From contig NC_063983.1 in the NCBI RefSeq assembly GCF_932276165.1, positions 2,797,501-2,861,500 of the forward strand: a stretch of DNA of 64,000 nucleotides, read 5' to 3'. Positions 33,121 through 44,316 of the stretch are shown piece by piece. The translations under genes were made by a program, and so were the position numbers. The first letter of the stretch is position 1. Each line of letters starts with the position of its first letter. The notes under the pieces are model-generated. The model had not been told where the DNA came from. It was given only the letters and a program-made list of their open reading frames with translations, and did not search any database. This DNA comes from Plutella xylostella. Taxonomy: Eukaryota; Arthropoda; Insecta; Lepidoptera; Plutellidae.

Positions 33121-33640
33121 AAATTTAAAAACGACAATGCTGCTCGCGACGTATACGTGAGTAGGTACAATTTACAGCGCAAAGCGAGCGACTCACAGTT
33201 GTGAGCATGTAGGATTCTACAAAACAAATTTCATTAAAATTAGTTCAACTCTCACTCACAAACTTTTTAATGTATTCCAGGTATTCCACTATTGTCTACA
33301 ACTTCTCAATATTCTGTGGAAAAAACAATACTTACAACATGCACAGGTATGATTTGACCATCCAGGCCATAACCACTGATGATTCAGCCAATCGCCTCAG
33401 CGTGTCCCTTGCAGGTCCACACGTCTCCCCGCAGCACTCATAACTGGGTCTTCAAAGCTAGTAATAGTTTGGCGAGGCCGGCCGCCATTACGTCGATATT
33501 AAGCTAAACTATAAATGCCCCCCCAGTGGTACTGTTTGCAATGGTAATTGGATGTTATCGGAGAAATGGTAGGTAGGCTGCGGATTAAATTTGTTAAAAT
33601 GGTAGACTATTGTTAAAATAAACTTTCTGAATAAGTAGGT
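33121..33640. other. No recognised gene
   Basis: A somewhat GC-richer part (33350-33500) includes GGCCGGCCGCCATTACG. No exon or repeat ends supported. Confidence 0.4.
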
Positions 33641-33800
33641 CACTCACAAAATGCTGACACCAAATTATTAAAACTTTTATTTTAGAATTTGATCAAAATA
33701 GTAATGATTTTAGTTGGAAATATTCTGATGCGTTGTTAAATTTTCTTTAATATTGCAGACAATGTCATTAAGCTAGAGTGTTTTCCGATTAAAAGTAATT
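33641..33800. mobile_element. Tc1-like MITE relic
   Basis: CACTCACAAAATGCTGACAC at the left and GTCATTAAGCTAGAGTGTTT near the right appear in the same order as in the copy at 21053-21217. Terminal repeats are eroded. Confidence 0.5.
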
Positions 33801-34345
33801 TGGTACTATTGTCACTGAAAGTTTTTGATTGCTCGTGTGTATAAATTATCACCTCGTATGTATTAGGTAAAAATTATAGCACTTTTATTTTTTTCTTATA
33901 GAAATCATTTTTCTGCGCACCGTACACCTCAATAGTGAGCCCGCGGCCTCCACTCATATCTGTAAACAATAGCGTACCTGTAATATTAATTGCTCCAGCT
34001 GAACCAATAAAATTATATGCGCTATCATACAGGGGACCACCCGATTACTAGGAGAGGGCGTGCTATGCTAATCATATTGACCTACAAATCTGTAGTTATG
34101 ACTGTCGGAGATTTGGCTAAGTAAGTATAGCTTAGTTTATCTAACTTAGTTTTATGGTTCATATAAGTACCTACACTACCTACCATATTTCTTGTCGTGT
34201 CGATGACAACTGTCACACTTCCGTGGCCCAGTGGACCGCCACGTCGATATAAATTATAAATAATAGTATCCCACGATAAAAATCAAGAACACAAAAAATA
34301 TTGTGGGGAACATAAGAAGTGTAACAGGAACACCGGGGAAAGAAA
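33801..34345. other. No recognisable feature
   Basis: Nothing supportable. Confidence 0.5.
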
Positions 34346-34347
34346 CT

Positions 34348-34487
34348 AGGCCCCACTTGCACAAACATATTAAATCTAGATTTAGTAGTAAATCTCGATT
34401 TAGTGTCAAATTTTATATGGACTGACGTTTCTTAAATCGAGATTCGACACTAAATCTAGATTTAATATGTTTCTGCAAGTGGCCCTA
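34348..34487. mobile_element. Hairpin MITE (140 bp)
   Basis: Arms of about 54 bp: AGGCCCCACTTGCACAAACA, then ATTAAATCTAGATTTAGT on the left, and the near-exact complement ending GCAAGTGGCCCT on the right. Almost the whole element is one hairpin. Confidence 0.8.
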
Positions 34488-34879
34488 GATGTCATAACTC
34501 TATAATTTTATTCTGAGGTACGAGTAGACAATATTAATATGCCCACTTTTCATACTCTTACTTAACGCAGACGTATTCCTAATGCTAAAGGTATAATACA
34601 AACAAGTTAAATATACTACAAATACCAAGAATCTACTAAGTAAAGTGCAACGATTATCACTGGTAACACAATATTGGCTGGTGCGTATGCTGTTAAATAA
34701 TATCGAAAAGTGACAAGCCACATACATTACTGGAGTTACCTTCGAGCTACACCTCTCCGAATGAACATTGGATTTATACACGTATTCATAACACACGCTA
34801 GGAAATACAGGATGCTTGCAATGTGTGTATGTTAGTAAACTATTTTTACGCAATATAATATATATTTGTTAGTATTTAA
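34488..34879. other. No recognisable feature
   Basis: The 117-codon minus frame (34500-34853) has no domain and low-complexity flanks; not called. Confidence 0.45.
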
Positions 34880-34945
34880 GTTTTTGTAAGTTTCTTTTAT
34901 GTGTACAAATAAAGAATATTCTATCTATCTATCTATCTATCTATA
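34880..34945 (+). repeat. Retroelement 3' tail with (CTAT)n
   Basis: TTTTATGTGTACAAATAAAG (polyadenylation-like) is followed by ATATT and a (CTAT)6 microsatellite at 34921-34944. The signal-plus-microsatellite order is typical of LINE 3' ends. Confidence 0.6.
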
Positions 34946-34964
34946 TCTAAAAGGGACCAAAATA

Positions 34965-35717
34965 CGGGTTCCCCTCATCTCGCCTAATGTTTATTACCCA
35001 AATCTCGTTTCGCATGACTCGTACGGTCTAAAATTGTTTGGCAGAATCATCGCTTTGCCAAGACGTATGTGGCATAAGACTCGTTTCGCCTAAAACTCTT
35101 TTGGCAAAATCTTGAAACACCTAAGTCGCGTTTGCTCAAATTTATGCTCGTATAGGTATAATCTTGTTTTTTCTAATATATTATCTCAATAAAACAATAA
35201 TATATTCAGTAGGTATGTAGTAAATGTACAAATTGTGCTATTTTTCTTCTACATCCCGAAAATCACGATATTGAATGATCAAAATATCGAAAGTGACCAT
35301 TATAATTACCTACTTATTACAAATGCCATTAATTAAACCTCATGGGATCGAAACCTAAAGATAGAGGTGCGACGACGAGCAAAGTGAGGAGGAGCGTGTT
35401 AGGTGCACATGTTCGTCAAAAGCAAAGCGGAGCGCAGCGAAGCGGAGCGGAGCGTCTCCCCACATAGCGGAAACAATACAAGTCTTCAAAGTTTGAAAGC
35501 CAAACGAATATAATAACCTTATAACCTATGCCATAGCATTATTATGCTATTCAAGATTTGGCCATACCATTATTAGGCAAAACAAGATTATGCGAAATAA
35601 CTTTTTACTAAACGAGATTTATGCCATACGGTTTTCGGCGAAACGAGACTGACCAAACGTTACTATGCAATACGAGATTAGGAAAATAAATCTTAGGCCA
35701 AAAAAGGTAGAACCCCA
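34965..35717. mobile_element. TIR element built of CGTTTnGCC/GGCnAAACG-type repeats
   Basis: The ends are imperfectly inverted: GGGTTCCCCTCATCTCGCCT at the left and, complemented, GGGGTTCTACCTTTTTTGGC at the right. Within lie many variants of a 15-20 bp unit: CTCGTTTCGCATGACTCG, ATCGCTTTGCCAAGACG, CTCGTTTCGCCTAAAACTC and CTTTTGGCAAAATC on the left, and complementary AGGCAAAACAAGATTATGCG, GGCGAAACGAGACTG and TATGCAATACGAGATTAGG on the right. A GGAGCGCAGCGAAGCGGAGC patch sits in the centre (35425-35455). No frame for a transposase. Confidence 0.65.
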
Positions 35718-36000
35718 AAATACCGATCAACGATTGAAATCGAAAATTAACAAAAATAACTTTAAAAAAATAGCACGGTCTTTGCAGTGCTTTTTAACTA
35801 ATTTAACTTTTATAAAAAAATTGTAAAGTCATACGAGTAAGTAATGTAGATAGAGGTGAAATTTGATTGATTTTGAAATGTAGTTATGAGTCACACAACC
35901 TTTTGTTCGGGTAGACTACTTTTAAACGTGTTCATACTGGATGCTAAAGAATATACTACTTCAGCGTTACGGCACAGTCGTGCAGATTCAATATGCCTAT
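35718..36000. other. No recognisable feature
   Basis: AT-rich; nothing supportable. Confidence 0.5.
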
Positions 36001-36049
36001 TTAATATATACGTATGTCAATGGCCTATTTGGTTTCTTATACCTTCTTA

Positions 36050-36160
36050 TGCAAATGTAAACTTATGTGCATGTAAGCCATTCACATCGATCTTCGCTGT
36101 GCGTATTCGTTACACGTTGAACTTATAACACCTCTCTTTTTACGTCAGGGGTTAAAAATA
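36050..36160 (+). repeat. Fragment of a dispersed element (ACACCTCTCTTTTTACGTC end)
   Basis: ACTTATAACACCTCTCTTTT, then TACGTCAGGGGTTAAAAA. A related end is found at 39340-39460 (ACACCTGTCTTTTTTCGTCG) and, on the minus strand, at about 59030-59115. Class unknown. Confidence 0.4.
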
Positions 36161-36194
36161 TACTAAGGAATATAAACAGAGGTAGGCAACATTG

Positions 36195-36318
36195 ATTACA
36201 AAATTACATCTTATACAGACGGGCCTCCGACCCCAAGATAGGTATAGGCTCTAAATCGAACCCGGGACCTTCGGTATAGCAGTCAGGCCACTAACCACTA
36301 CACCATTCGGTCGTCACT
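36195..36318 (-). mobile_element. tRNA-derived SINE, minus strand, truncated
   Basis: On the minus strand: GAATGGTGTAGTGGTTAGTG, then AAGGTCCCGGGTTCGATTTA (box B), then a short body. Same head as the SINEs at 8663 and 16655. Confidence 0.7.
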
Positions 36319-36709
36319 ATGTAATACTCTATAACCAGTAGTCACACCCTTCTATCGCCATTGTTTCCGCCAACACTCGCCGTTTCACTAAACGCTAATT
36401 TGCTTAAGTTGTGATTATCCGCCGCAGCCTGCACAGATATGCTCGAGCCTCTGGACTCGATAGGCATCCAGCTATGAGATCGTTAGCAGCTAGCTTAGAA
36501 CAATGGACAGCGGTGCGAGAGAAGTGCATATATCGCAGGCACCTGGTTGAATCTCCTTTTTGATTGAATCACTAGCTCGTTCATTGAATGGCGCTATTTA
36601 ATTGTATGACTAAAGAACAACTCATCAAGTCGTTGAATATAAAGTTCGACGTCTTGACTGAACGTCATTCAGCGAAGGCGTTGAATGGGATATAGCCGAA
36701 CTATACCTA
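36319..36709. other. No recognisable feature
   Basis: Nothing supportable. Confidence 0.5.
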
Positions 36710-36740
36710 CACTCGCGACCAATGAAAAAGTTCCAACTGC
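36710..36740 (+). mobile_element. Tc1-like MITE end
   Basis: CACTCGCGACCAATGAAAAA directly follows a TA at 36708-36709. It is a single preserved terminus. Confidence 0.5.
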
Positions 36741-37276
36741 CATTTCCGTTCCAATATATACAGGTCGAGTCTTTGTAGCATACTTTGTAGGTGCACAAAA
36801 AATGCCCCAATACTATAACTAATACCTTATTCTATACACGGAATAAACAAAGTTTTGTTTATGATTTAATTTGATTTATTTATTCGTATTTTAGTTTTTA
36901 GTGCTTAAAACAGTAGGTGTATAAGGGCAACAAAAAATAATTATTATTTGTAGTTCTGTTACTGACTGGTACATCTTCTCTTCTTATTTCATTTAAGACT
37001 ACCAATTAAAGCAAAAAAGTAATCTCCCACCTCTCAACCGTGGCAAAGTGAGCTTTCTCGCACTGTTGCATATTCACATCTCCCTATATTATTGTTCCGG
37101 TCCTAAGCTATGGCGGGCATTTTGCTGCAAATTAACAATTATGGCCCAAAGCCCGATTTGTTTGTTGGAAATGTCGAAACTCACAAGAAACGGGTGTGTT
37201 GGTAGATATTTAGTAGATTAGTGAAAAAGATAAGTGGGTATTTTCTAATGAAATTACATAGTTAGGGGGTCGTGTA
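36741..37276. other. No recognisable feature
   Basis: AT-rich; nothing supportable. Confidence 0.5.
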
Positions 37277-37278
37277 TA

Positions 37279-37445
37279 CAGGGTGATTGGAAAGTCGATG
37301 TATTCCTTTAAATGGGTTGTAGTCGAAGACATTTCCAGTCGATTGAACCCCATAATGCATTATCCGAAAGTCAACCATTTTAAAGTCAAAGTTTAAAAGC
37401 AAAATATTTCAAAAATTAAAATACATCGACTTTCCAATCATCCTG
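37279..37445. mobile_element. 167-bp MITE with 27-bp terminal inverted repeats
   Basis: CAGGGTGATTGGAAAGTCGA at the left and CGACTTTCCAATCATCCTG at the right, with one mismatch in about 26 bp. Flanked by TATA on both sides, consistent with a TA target duplication. A second CAGGG-ended family, distinct in its interior from the ATACTAAGCC family. Confidence 0.85.
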
Positions 37446-38320
37446 TATAATAAATTAGTTGTTTCTGAAACTGGCCTAGGTAGATTAGATTATATTTTCA
37501 GTACTTACTCTATCTATCTATAATTATGCTATAGATATTACGCGTATTATAATATTTTTTTTTAATGCAGCGTTTCATGGCACCTCATAGTGCAATAATG
37601 TTTTAATAATAGTTCTTCATCGGATACACGCAAATATTTCTCTTCAATACACAATACACAAACATTAACTAATCCTAATCGTGTATGTAAGCTTCTTGTT
37701 TCAGTATATAGGAAGGTAATAGCTACATACAAACTTTACTTACTTTATAACAGTATATTTTATATCTTACTATATAAGTACTTACAGCATTAGTAAATAA
37801 AAAGTGTTGCACTTTCAGTCCATCTGTAGAACTGTCATGCCATTATGGAAATATAGTAGGTAAGGAAAAAATAGAGTGCGAAGTGCGATTTTGCAACGTT
37901 TTTCCATAATAATTTAAAATTATTTACTTAAAATTTAATACATGTTCAAAATTAAATAGCGACCGATAATCTATTTTGAACAGATTCGTGCTTAAATAAA
38001 GATCTGAAATCAACAAAACACTCACTCAAATAATAAAGTAGTACCATTTCCGTTTTCATAACTTTATAGAATCAGATGGACTACATTGCGTTCATTATTC
38101 TACAACCTAGAGTAACCCTGCAGCTCAAACAGCGCAGTATTTAACACATCCAACACCAATGGGCAGTTTTCACAAAGCCGAGCGCCGTTTGGGTAAATAA
38201 CCGGCGATTACTGTCCAGCTAACCATTCCGGAAGACGGACGGGTCACAGTACCAACACACGTCTCTCCGGAATCGACTGTAACAACCTTCGACATCACAC
38301 GACGGGTAGGGATGTCTGGG
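37446..38320. other. No recognised gene
   Basis: AT-rich to 38100; then a GC-richer stretch with ATTCCGGAAG (38225) and TCTCCGGAAT (38265), cores resembling ETS sites. No exon supported. Confidence 0.4.
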
Positions 38321-38334
38321 TGGACGGTTTCGGC

Positions 38335-38348
38335 TATCGATATCGATA
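38335..38348. promoter_or_regulatory. TATCGATATCGATA palindrome (double DRE)
   Basis: Exact second copy of the 14-bp palindrome at 949-962. DREF-type binding is inference. Confidence 0.4.
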
Positions 38349-38799
38349 ATTTTCGGCAATTGAGCGGTTATGTTTAGTATCAAATGGTATGTAAAGGGTG
38401 GTTTTTTATCACATAAACAGTCTAAAGGGACAAATTGTCAGGTTTAATCAGGGGTCTGCGGCAACTTTTCTTAAAATATAGTCCATAGTCCATACATTGT
38501 TGTCAACAATATGGGTAAAAGCATAATTTGTATTGTAATATCAAACCACCTTCTGGTTATCTAAAGGCAAGAATGCTACCAAAACTAATGTTACATTCCT
38601 TATTTAATGTTATGTAGGTATACCTAAGTTAGGTTAGGTATCCAATGAAATGCAAACTATGAAAGCCGACATTAATTCTCATTAACAAGCTCATACATAC
38701 CCTTCAAGGCATATTGTTTAGATAAATTACCCGCCACTTCTGAGGTTCACCGAGATCGAAAAACATATTCCAGTAATTGGCTCGCTAAGTTCTTCTGGA
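38349..38799. other. No recognisable feature
   Basis: Nothing supportable. Confidence 0.5.
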
Positions 38800-39020
38800 A
38801 TTATGCAATGGAATGACATTTTCAAGCAGCTAACTGAAGTTTAAGCGAGCGCCGGCGGAGTAAGGAGTAAATTCAAAAAACGTTCCATGCCAGTTACCCG
38901 TGGTACGGTTAAATCTCATCCCGGACTAGGTAATTACCCTGGCGACACTCCAGTGTCGCGCTCATTTCAATTAGCTCTATTAAAATATTCAATGTCTTTA
39001 AAATAGGCTGCGCGATTCCA
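38800..39020. promoter_or_regulatory. Candidate cis-regulatory segment (homeodomain-like sites)
   Basis: Contains the palindrome GGTAATTACC (38930-38939), CAATTAGC (about 38968-38975) and several GC-richer stretches amid AT-rich DNA. TAATTA and CAATTA cores suit homeodomain proteins. Function is inference. Confidence 0.2.
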
Positions 39021-39339
39021 CGTCGTCCTCGGGATTAGTTCGGAAGTTTCATTATATCCGTCGGATAATTGTTGACTGGAAGACCCCTCTCCTTTTATTT
39101 TTACGATGTCTCCATGCCACGTTTATGGGTTTGGTACTTCGAATTTTCGATTCAGATTTTGGAGTTGGTAAAATGTAATCTTGGAAAGTGAGTTAAGAGT
39201 TTGACGTCACTTTGTGACACTTATTATTTTCTGAAGTTTAACTTAATTTGAAGACCTTTAAGAAGACTTTTGTACTGTTTACGTCAGTACGTAGTATAAT
39301 GCTTCCCCTATGGTGAGTTCATGATGATTCACCGCCTTA
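39021..39339. other. No recognisable feature
   Basis: Nothing supportable. Confidence 0.5.
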
Positions 39340-39460
39340 AACAAACAAAATGAAAATCGGTTCTACCGTTTGGGAGCTATGCTGCCACAGACAGATACAC
39401 AGACACACCATGACGTTACATTTGTAACACCTGTCTTTTTTCGTCGGGGTAAAAAAAATT
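39340..39460 (+). repeat. Dispersed element fragment
   Basis: AAATGAAAATCGGTTCTACC, TTTGGGAGCTATGCTGCCAC, then AGACAGATACACAGACAC and ACACCTGTCTTTTTTCGTCG. Same family as 36050-36160. Confidence 0.5.
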
Positions 39461-40945
39461 GTAAAATTAAGGTTGTGTTGCATTTGTTAAAAGATTTTTT
39501 TATTTGTGCAATGTTTAAACACAAAAGTAAGTGTTTAAATTCAATGGGCAAATCCGTGAAGTCATTAACGAAACTATCGACATTGCCAAGAATGCGGCCG
39601 CCCCACCCCTAGACGCATGCGGACTGATGATCATTGCCCGCGCATGCTCTCTATAAATAATATGTTGTAAAACGATTTTCGATAGATTAATCTGAATCGT
39701 GAGCGTGGTCGTGCGCCGACCAGAGGGATCTATTGTAGATCGATAGTGGGCTCGGAACCCGTAGAGGTGGCGCGGTAAACTGACCATTGTTGTTTGTCTA
39801 CGAAATGTTTTTTAAATGGATGGTGATGATGAAGTCAATGGTGATTAGTATTGAGAAACCTGTTAGGGGTCGAGTTCTATCAAGAAAAGTACAAAATTTG
39901 TCAGCCAGTTCCTTTAGGCCAGATACTTTTAATTACTTAACCTTGACAAAAATATCCTCTACAGTACCGACAGCCATAGTTCGGTTAACTATGACTCTAT
40001 CTCGTTGCACTAACCGAGTACCGATCGCACGACATCTCACTCCTCTATTTGCTCTTTCTTTTGTAACGCAATATTATTATTTTTTTTCAATAAAGTTACA
40101 TTGTATTCTACTGCATGTCTATGACATTCTTAGCTCTATGGCAGGAACGCACGCGTGGCCCGTACGTAGTAAATGGTCCGGGACGCGGCCCGCGACTGGT
40201 GGGAATGATGCCGGACCACAGACACGCCAGATTAATGCTCCCACTCCGCATGTGAACTGATCCACTGTTGTGTAGAGAATTCGCAGACGAATGTTTGCTG
40301 GGATGATTGATTTGGGGTGCACGAAAGGAGTGAGTCATTCGAGTGACGTATGACTTATACATAATACGTTCGGTGCCCCCTAGACAGTCAGTGAGTGAGT
40401 GACTGACTGGGCAATCCTTCCAAAATGGCGACGAACCCAAGATTCTTGCGTTTGTCACCGACAAGACATGATAAGAAGAATGATAGAGCAACGTTTACGA
40501 AATCAGGGATCATCAATTTATTAAAAACATAAACTCTAATTCAAAGTACCCACCTATGTATCTAATTGGGCAAAAATTTAGTTAAAACGTCGAAACTACC
40601 AGATTTAAACCATAAACCCCACATACACACAGCATAAAATCTAAAGAGGCTTTTACACTTTTATCATAAAGTTTAAAACAAAAGCGTGCGAGATAAAGCT
40701 CGTACACACTCGGTGCCGTGCGCAGTTTATGATTATATCCTAGTTGCGAGCGAGATTGCATTTTACGCTATTTAAGTATCGGCCCGAGAACTTATGTGGA
40801 GCACGCCTCAAAAGTTTTATGGAGCTTTAAGCTCTGGGTGGCGAGCTTAGAGAGTTTTACTGTATTGTGGGTGTATGTTTGTTTACTTGTAAAAAAAAGC
40901 TTTGCGTGTGACTGAAACTTTTGACAGTATGAGCGTTTTTATCAC
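39461..40945. other. No recognised gene
   Basis: Frames of up to 157 codons (39787-40260) and 127 codons on the minus strand (40108-40491) overlap one another and show no domain. GC-richer patches occur at 39590-39780 and 40140-40330. Confidence 0.4.
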
Positions 40946-41015
40946 CACTAACCCGCACTAGGCCAGCGTGGTGGACTAGGCCTAAAACAGACAAAACTCA
41001 TTCCTGATCAGAGCT
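40946..41015 (+). repeat. LINE/SINE 3' region (CGTGGTGGACTA type)
   Basis: AACCCGCACTAGGCCAGCGT, GGTGGACTAGGCCTAAAAC, then CTCATTCCTGATCAGAG. The same motif on the minus strand lies at 55990-56045. Confidence 0.6.
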
Positions 41016-41374
41016 TGTAGAACTTTTAACAAACACTTTACTGGTTCTGACATAGATCTTTTTTGCAACAGTTTGTCCTCAATGAAACATCATCTCATAA
41101 ATGTGTGCTGTTAGTTTAAATTAATAAGACCCTTTGTTTTTTATGTGATTGTGGGTAGGTACCTATTTGGGTTTTTATTTAATTGTCACGGATTTTTGTT
41201 TGCTCCTACTTACAGTCATTACTTTTGTGTTATATGCGGGAACCTGTTAATGGCATCTAGTTGTTATATGTTCATAAGTAATATTTAGTTATTAACAAAA
41301 TGCTGTTGGTTCTCCACGAAAATGTAAAAATAAAATAAAAAAAAATAAAATAAAAATAAAACCCTTATTTCATT
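41016..41374. other. No recognisable feature
   Basis: Contains A-rich (AAAAT)n sequence at 41325-41355. Confidence 0.5.
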
Positions 41375-41415
41375 GAATGGGGACCCGTGCCCCAGCAGTG
41401 GAGGGTCGTGATGTG
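41375..41415 (+). repeat. LINE/SINE 3' end scrap
   Basis: GGGACCCGTGCCCCAGCAGT then GGAGGGTCGTGATGTG, the plus-strand version of the segment at 25391-25456. Confidence 0.55.
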
Positions 41416-41596
41416 TTTTATCTATTTAGCTTCTTACGACCTAATAAGGGTCAATAGGCATTTTTTTTACAATTATTATTAATAATAGGCCAATTTTCTT
41501 GGTTTTCTAATAACAGATTTCCTGGAATTACGACTAGTGCGGTGGCTGGCATGCTAAATATTGTGTCGTTTGCTAAATATTTTATGAATCTAAACA

Positions 41597-41690
41597 TGAT
41601 GATGATGATGATGAAATCCTGTTATCCCTCATCAGGGACATAGGGCTCGCGGCCGCTTCCAGGTCATCCCAGTGTGTAAGTTTGGTAGCG
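41597..41690 (-). repeat. LINE 3' end with (CAT)n tail, minus strand
   Basis: ATGATGATGATGATGATG (41596-41613) is the complement-side tail, followed by sequence whose complement reads CTATGTCCCTGATGAGGGAT. Typical of LINE 3' ends here. Confidence 0.5.
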
Positions 41691-42661
41691 GACTGGTCGT
41701 CAAGGAACTCTTTGGTTCTTAACCCTGTGATATCGAAATTTATGATAATAGGAACTAAAAAAAACAGATTGGAAATATTGAAAACCTACAGCCAGATATA
41801 ACATAAGTGTTGTTAAATCTTTCCTTCATAATGCCTATTTATAAAAAAAAAACATAGGTAGGTGTACATTACGATTTGTTTTAAAAACTTGTGGCAACAC
41901 TGCTCAAGTTGCTTGAGAAACTGCGGCGGAGTCAAGCTTTACTCTTGCAGCGCTCTCTTCAAATAGGAATTCTCTTTGTTAAAGTGTTGCGCAGTTTTTA
42001 ATTAATAAAATATACTTACTTGTAATATCGGAGGCTGTGGGCGGTGTAAGAAAGAGTTTTGAACCCTACATCGTAGACTTAGTTCTTTTTAGTTGTAATG
42101 TTTTTAATTTTTGGGGTAGGAAACCTTTTATGATTCATGACCATCATTTCGCCCCGGTGAAATTGCTTGTCGACAGCTCTAAATGTTTATCACCAATGTT
42201 TTAACTAATAATAGGTAGAGTAATCTGCTACGAACCCATATTACATTCAAATAAAGTAGTACCTAGTTAGTTTCAGATGTTTTACCTATTTGTTTCTAAG
42301 AAGAAGAAGACGATTCATACCTTGCTTATTAGAAATACCTACCTAAGATACTTACACAAAACTACCTACTGAAAAATTAGAAAAATTACAAACATAATCG
42401 CTCCGAGTACAAACCTACACAACACAGCCTAATATCGTCACATTATCACACGAGCTCCACAATATACAACGGCCATTTGAATTTATTACAAAATTACCAT
42501 TTAGAAATCTAAATCCAATATTCGAATTCATTATTCAAATATAACCGCGGCTACATGTTTGCCATTTCGCCGCGCGACAATCGGCGGGCGCAATCACAAC
42601 AACGGCCGAGATTTTGTCACACACACGTGCTGTGTAGCGGCTGGGGGGCTATTCTAGTGTC
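41691..42661. other. No recognisable feature
   Basis: AT-rich, with a GC-rich patch near 42565-42660 (GCCGCGCGACAATCGGCGGG). No exon supported. Confidence 0.45.
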
Positions 42662-42775
42662 TGCACCACATCGGAATAATAATAATAATATGTGAGGACA
42701 TCTCACACACGGCCATCCGACCCCAAGCTAGGCAGAGCCTGAGTTATGGGTATCGGACAGCTGAGATATCTATAC
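42662..42775 (-). mobile_element. SINE 3' part, minus strand
   Basis: ATAATAATAATATGTGAGGA, CATCTCACACACGGCCATCC, then ATCGGACAGCTGAGATAT. This is the body of the SINE at 16655-16813; the tRNA head is absent. Confidence 0.6.
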
Positions 42776-42855
42776 AAATACATACATATATATTACTGTA
42801 TTGTATATATATAGAGGGTCGAAATATACATACATAACTGCATAGAATGAAAGTA

Positions 42856-42965
42856 CACTCGCAAGCAATGAAAAAGTTCCAGTGAGAAAAGAACCTAATT
42901 ACCTAATTTTAAACGGAAAAGGCTAGCTTAATGACGCCGTCTGCAATACAAACAGACCACAAAGG
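42856..42965. mobile_element. Tc1-like MITE, end plus subterminal part
   Basis: CACTCGCAAGCAATGAAAAA after TA, then AACGGAAAAGGCTAGCTTAA and TGACGCCGTCTGCAAT. It shows the terminus and the subterminal segment side by side. Confidence 0.6.
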
Positions 42966-43074
42966 CATATTGTTGATACTCAAGAACATCAGCTGAATAT
43001 AAAAGAAATATTCGTATAATTTCTTAATTAACTGTCAAGTAACTAAACAACTACTAAAATGTGGTTTCCTCAAG

Positions 43075-43127
43075 GGCCTGTTTCACAAAGTCTGTGTCAT
43101 TACCGAGACTTTTTGAAACAGGCATTG
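43075..43127. repeat. Short inverted repeat
   Basis: GGCCTGTTTCACAAAGTCT and AGACTTTTTGAAACAGGC face each other across a 12-bp loop. The outer bases resemble the hairpin MITE at 18301. Confidence 0.6.
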
Positions 43128-44030
43128 AGGAATAACAGCTATAACAATAATTGACTGCCTGTGGGATGAAATACACTATCTCAAAATGTATAACTTTAGA
43201 GAGTGACAACATGTCTTATAATACCTCAGGAAGTAATTATCCAGAAATGGTGAAACAGTCTAAAAATCACATACGAAAGTCAGCTTCTAGAATAGTCCAC
43301 TTAACCTATAAATGCATTGTCTGCACGCCCATTAGTCGGTCTGAATGCAGTCGTTTTTATCGTTAATTGTGATCGCTCCCTGTCATTTTACGCTTACGCA
43401 TAAGCAATAGGTTTGCCTATCGATTTCGGCTGATCTAAAGGATATGCAATGTGAGAGATAGTTGAACTGTTCGCAACGGTTTCGGTTAAATATGGAGGTT
43501 TCGGTCATTAGCGGTACTTGAATGATTATCTATGTAGGCACCTAGGTTAGGTATTTGAAGTATTTATGTAGGTAAACTAAAATAAAAACATAATTCCGAC
43601 TGAAGGTAATATGTGTATTGTGTATTACCCGACATGGTAAAATAACCACACGTGGGCACTTAGGTAGGTTTTCGTAGACAATCAAAGCTTCGGTTTGTTA
43701 CGTAGATACGTACGATCATTGTCATCGGCCTTCTATCAGCCACTAGTGTTCACATACTATTCGATCCCTTTCTTATCCCCTGCTTCTCCGTAACCATGCT
43801 GTTATCCAGCATATCCTCACACCTTTTGGCTCCCACAGGTCCAAATTAAATAAAATAAAAATAAAATCCGAGAGAATATTAACTAATTAATATGTACTTA
43901 TAATAAAAGTTTATATTTATCTTCGCACCCAAGAAGCATATTTGTAGCCTTCTTCTGGGATACTACCAAATTTTAAAACGTCGACTATTTTCACTTAAGT
44001 TCAAACCCACGCCTAAATAATATGAAGACG
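43128..44030. other. No recognisable feature
   Basis: The 71-codon frame at 43151-43366 has no domain. Nothing else supported. Confidence 0.45.
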
Positions 44031-44099
44031 TCCTTCCACTTTGGCAGTCCGCATACGAATGAAACGAATGGCTCTTATTTTGTCATCGACAATTGACAA

Positions 44100-44316
44100 G
44101 TTGACAAACGGCTGCGATTGGTCGTCAGATATGCGCGCGCGTCGATTATTTATGAATCTTTTGATACAGATTGTGTCGGGCAGACTGTTGTGATTTGTTC
44201 CCGCTGATTGGTGGAGATGATTTAGCTCCGTTGCGGGTAGATCGAGTGTTTCCAGTGAGGCAGACGCTCACGACAAGTCATGGCTGTGTTGTAAGCTAGA
44301 AGATAATGTGGTGAGT
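44100..44316 (+). promoter_or_regulatory. Candidate promoter and non-coding first exon
   Basis: Inverted CCAAT boxes (GATTGGT) lie at 44116-44122 and 44206-44212, with a GCGCGCGCG patch between. A TTCCAGTGAGG initiator-like sequence is at 44250-44260. About 57 bp downstream is GTG|GTGAGT (donor GT at 44311), a very good 5' splice site. The only ATG between (44280) gives four codons. It could be a 5'UTR exon whose coding exons lie right of this window, or a chance assembly of motifs. Confidence 0.25.

Noticed and set aside
39787..40260. 157-codon plus-strand frame, the longest outside the transposase
   Set aside because: No domain; a competing 127-codon frame on the opposite strand overlaps it; composition is not protein-like throughout.
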